Positions 14,409 to 16,338 of a stretch of DNA of 16,338 bases are shown piece after piece. Location: the NCBI GenBank assembly GCA_944327425.1, contig CALVHJ010000020.1:1-16338 (forward strand), in the 5' to 3' direction. A program made the position numbers and the translations under genes. The stretch's first letter is position 1, and each line of letters opens with the position of its first letter. The notes below the pieces were generated by a model. It was not told the DNA's origin. It made no database searches and worked only from the letters and a program-made list of their open reading frames with translations. This DNA comes from an uncultured Bacilli bacterium. GTDB taxonomy: Bacteria > Bacillota_I > Bacilli_A > RF39 > UBA660.

Positions 14409-14834
14409 ATGAATGAAGAATATTTTGAAATTTTGTTGAAATTAGCTAAAAAAGCATCAAAAAAGAATGAAGTGCCAATAAGTGTTTTAATAGTTAAAGA
14501 TGGAAAAATTATTTCTAAAGCATACAATAAGCGGGAAAGAAATAATAATGTATTAGATCATGCTGAAATTATAGCCATAAAAAAAGCAAGCAAAAAATTA
14601 AAAGACTGGCGTCTTTTTGATTGTGATTTATATGTTACTTTAAAACCATGTGGCATTTGTGAAAATGTGATTAAACAATCAAGAATTAGTAATGTTTATT
14701 ATTTATTAGATAAACCAGAAAATAAAAAGGAGTACTTTAAAACCAAAATTTCAAAAACAAACATATGTACATATGAACAAATGTACAAAGTGATTTTAAC
14801 AAATTTTTTTCAAAAGAAAAGAGACAAGAAATAG
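14409..14834 (+). CDS. tadA: tRNA adenosine(34) deaminase TadA
   Basis: Changes adenosine 34 of tRNA-Arg(ACG) to inosine, a zinc hydrolytic deamination. 141 residues. Zinc and catalytic motifs are complete: 'HAEIIAI' with H51 and catalytic E53, and 'PCGIC' with C81 and C84; 'TLKPCGICENVIKQSRI' matches the TadA form 'TLEPCxMCxxAIxxSRI'. I start at ATG 14409, with GGGTGA 5 bases upstream; GTG 14400 would overlap that site. Its start is 15 bases after the ffs T-run, so it may be read through from ffs or start on a promoter I cannot see. The C-terminal part is lysine-rich. Confidence 0.93.
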   Translation: MNEEYFEILLKLAKKASKKNEVPISVLIVKDGKIISKAYNKRERNNNVLDHAEIIAIKKASKKLKDWRLFDCDLYVTLKPCGICENVIKQSRISNVYYLLDKPENKKEYFKTKISKTNICTYEQMYKVILTNFFQKKRDKK

Positions 14835-14841
14835 ATTATTA

Positions 14842-14850
14842 TGATATAAT
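14842..14850 (+). promoter_or_regulatory. dnaX promoter (extended -10)
   Basis: TGATATAAT, directly after the tadA stop, the same 9-mer as before recF. The weak -35 is GAGACA (14821-14826) at 18 bases. The predicted start (about 14857) would fall on the ribosome binding site GGGGTGG (14856-14862), so readthrough from tadA may also matter. Confidence 0.45.
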
Positions 14851-14867
14851 TATATGGGGTGGATTTA

Positions 14868-16338
14868 ATGGATTATAAAGTATTATATCGTAAATATAGA
14901 CCAGATAATTTTTCAAGTATTATTGGTCAAGATTATATGATTTCAATTTTAAAAAATTCTATAAAAAATAATAAAATATCACATGCTTATATTTTCTCTG
15001 GACCCAGAGGAACGGGAAAAACAAGTACAGCCAAGGTATTTGCTAAAGCCATAAATTGCCTTAATCCCAGTGATGATGGTCCATGTAACGCCTGCGAAAG
15101 TTGCCTGCATTTTAAAGAAAATGCTGACATAATCGAGATTGATGCAGCATCAAACAATGGTGTTGATGAAATAAGAGAAATAATTAATAATATTAAGTTA
15201 GCTCCAGCTTATTCTAAATATAAAGTATATATAATTGATGAGGTACATATGCTTAGTACAAGTGCTTTTAATGCTTTACTCTTAACATTAGAAGAACCTC
15301 CAAAACATGTTATATTCATACTAGCAACAACCAACATTGAAGCTGTTCCTATTACAATTTTATCACGCTGTCAACGGTTTGATTTTCATAAAATATCAAT
15401 AACTGATATAATAAAAAGATTAAAATACGTAGTTAAAAATGAAGATATAACTATTGATGCTGATGCCTTAGAAGAAATAGCCTATATTTCTGATGGTGGA
15501 ATGCGTGATGCCTTAAGTATTTTAGATCAATTATCCAGTAATACTGAAAAAATCACAATTAACGATGTAATTGAACACTTTGGATCTGTATCAAAAAAGC
15601 AAATTAATGATTTATTTAAGTTAATTACTCAAAATGATGTTGATAACTTTGATAATATGATGAAAAAATTTAAAGAATTAGCCATAGATTATAAGGTTTT
15701 AATTAAAAAAATGCTGGAAAAAATAGAAGAGGAAGCAATTAAATGCAAAAAAGATAGTAATTATCAAGGTTTATCATATGATTTATTAAGACAAATGGCT
15801 TTTGAACTTGCTGATATTTCCAACTACATTAATATGAGTATTGATCCCTATCTTTTAATTGAAATATCTCTTTTAAAATACTTTAATGACCAAAATTTAT
15901 CTCAAACGCCTAAAACTGAAGTATTAAATCAAAAAGAAAGTGACACTCAAATTATTTCCCGGGAAATAAACACCAAGAAAAAGCAATTTGAAGAAACACC
16001 AACATCAGTTTCTAGAGAAAATGAAGAATTAAATTCTGAAATTATTTCCCGGGAAATAATTTCATCACCTGAAACATACTTAGAATTAATAAAAGTTAGA
16101 GTTAATAATTGCTTCGTCAATGCCAAAAAGGAATATTTACAAAAAATAAAAGACTTATGGCAAAATTATCTTAATAATTTAAATGATAAAAGTTTACTTA
16201 ATATTTTAATAGACTGCACAGTAGTAACAGCAAGTGATAAAATAGCCGTTTTAACAAATGTTGTCGATGGAACCTCTAATTTAATAAATAGCCGATTATC
16301 TGAATTAGAGTCATCATTTAATAAAGAATTTAACACAA
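14868..16338 (+). CDS. dnaX: DNA polymerase III gamma/tau subunit, 3' end off window
   Basis: The clamp-loader ATPase that opens the DnaN ring. 490 codons are visible and the frame is open at the window edge. AAA+ domain: 'YRKYRPDNFSSIIGQ' start, Walker A 'GPRGTGKT' at 45-52, zinc cysteines C64, C73, C76 and C79, Walker B 'IIDEVH' (D124, E125), 'LATTN' at 152-156, 'SRC' at 166-168 with the arginine finger R167. Domain III is about 250-345. A hydrophilic linker (about 348-400) contains two exact Noc sites and one degenerate copy, each encoding S-R-E. The tau-like C-terminal domain starts near 400 ('PETYLELIKVRVNN'). Ribosome binding site GGGGTGG lies 5 bases before ATG. Its neighbour tadA is conserved in Firmicutes. 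Confidence 0.95.
   Translation, partial: MDYKVLYRKYRPDNFSSIIGQDYMISILKNSIKNNKISHAYIFSGPRGTGKTSTAKVFAKAINCLNPSDDGPCNACESCLHFKENADIIEIDAASNNGVDEIREIINNIKLAPAYSKYKVYIIDEVHMLSTSAFNALLLTLEEPPKHVIFILATTNIEAVPITILSRCQRFDFHKISITDIIKRLKYVVKNEDITIDADALEEIAYISDGGMRDALSILDQLSSNTEKITINDVIEHFGSVSKKQINDLFKLITQNDVDNFDNMMKKFKELAIDYKVLIKKMLEKIEEEAIKCKKDSNYQGLSYDLLRQMAFELADISNYINMSIDPYLLIEISLLKYFNDQNLSQTPKTEVLNQKESDTQIISREINTKKKQFEETPTSVSRENEELNSEIISREIISSPETYLELIKVRVNNCFVNAKKEYLQKIKDLWQNYLNNLNDKSLLNILIDCTVVTASDKIAVLTNVVDGTSNLINSRLSELESSFNKEFNT
15952..15969. promoter_or_regulatory. Noc-binding site 1 inside dnaX
   Basis: 15954-15967 is exactly ATTTCCCGGGAAAT; the palindrome is 18 bp. In frame it encodes I-S-R-E-I at 363-367. 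Confidence 0.85.
16038..16063. promoter_or_regulatory. Noc-binding site 2 inside dnaX
   Basis: 16044-16057 is exactly ATTTCCCGGGAAAT, and it sits in a 26-bp perfect palindrome (16038-16063). In frame it encodes I-S-R-E-I at 393-397. Confidence 0.87.

Overview
The window is a replication-origin region of a low-GC Gram-positive bacterium, most likely a member of the Bacilli (possibly an uncultured gut lineage related to Erysipelotrichales or the early Mollicutes branch). The evidence is the strongly AT-rich DNA, the gene order rpmH-rnpA-yidC-jag diverging from dnaA-dnaN-recF-gyrB-gyrA, AGGAGG-type ribosome binding sites, a small Alu-less SRP RNA, a ComK-family gene, and both ParB (parS) and Noc-type (ATTTCCCGGGAAAT) DNA sites. 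The standard genetic code fits: every tryptophan in the conserved genes is TGG, and every certain stop is TAA or TAG.

Layout. 1-560: a two-domain XRE regulator gene broken by an in-frame TGA. 610-855: a strong candidate for a structured, stand-alone non-coding RNA that I cannot name, with its own promoter. 884-4592: the leftward unit rpmH, rnpA, yidC, jag and a CwlC-like amidase with five LysM repeats; internal terminators follow rpmH and jag. 4600-4915: oriC, with clustered DnaA boxes between the divergent rpmH and dnaA promoters. 5000-13698: dnaA, dnaN, a ComK-family gene in the slot usually held by the S4-domain gene yaaA, then recF-gyrB-gyrA. 13730-14280: a gene-free, very AT-rich segment carrying four parS sites. 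14317-16338: SRP RNA (ffs), tadA, and dnaX, which runs off the window.

How it fits together. DnaA opens oriC; DnaN and DnaX are the clamp and clamp-loader parts of the polymerase; RecF and gyrase serve repair and supercoiling; RnpA, L34, YidC, Jag and SRP RNA serve RNA processing, translation and membrane insertion. The parS cluster about 9 kb from oriC is the likely centromere for ParB/SMC loading. Three exact Noc sites lie inside recF and dnaX, all in the same reading frame, so they write the same peptide (I-S-R-E-I) into both proteins. No parA, parB, noc, mnmE, mnmG or rsmG gene is in the window, although these often sit next to jag.

The most interesting points are the unidentified RNA (closing stem, H-type pseudoknot, four mutually complementary hexamers, exposed anti-Shine-Dalgarno-like tract), the in-gene Noc sites, and two parS sites each preceded by a DnaA-box-like 9-mer at exactly one base.
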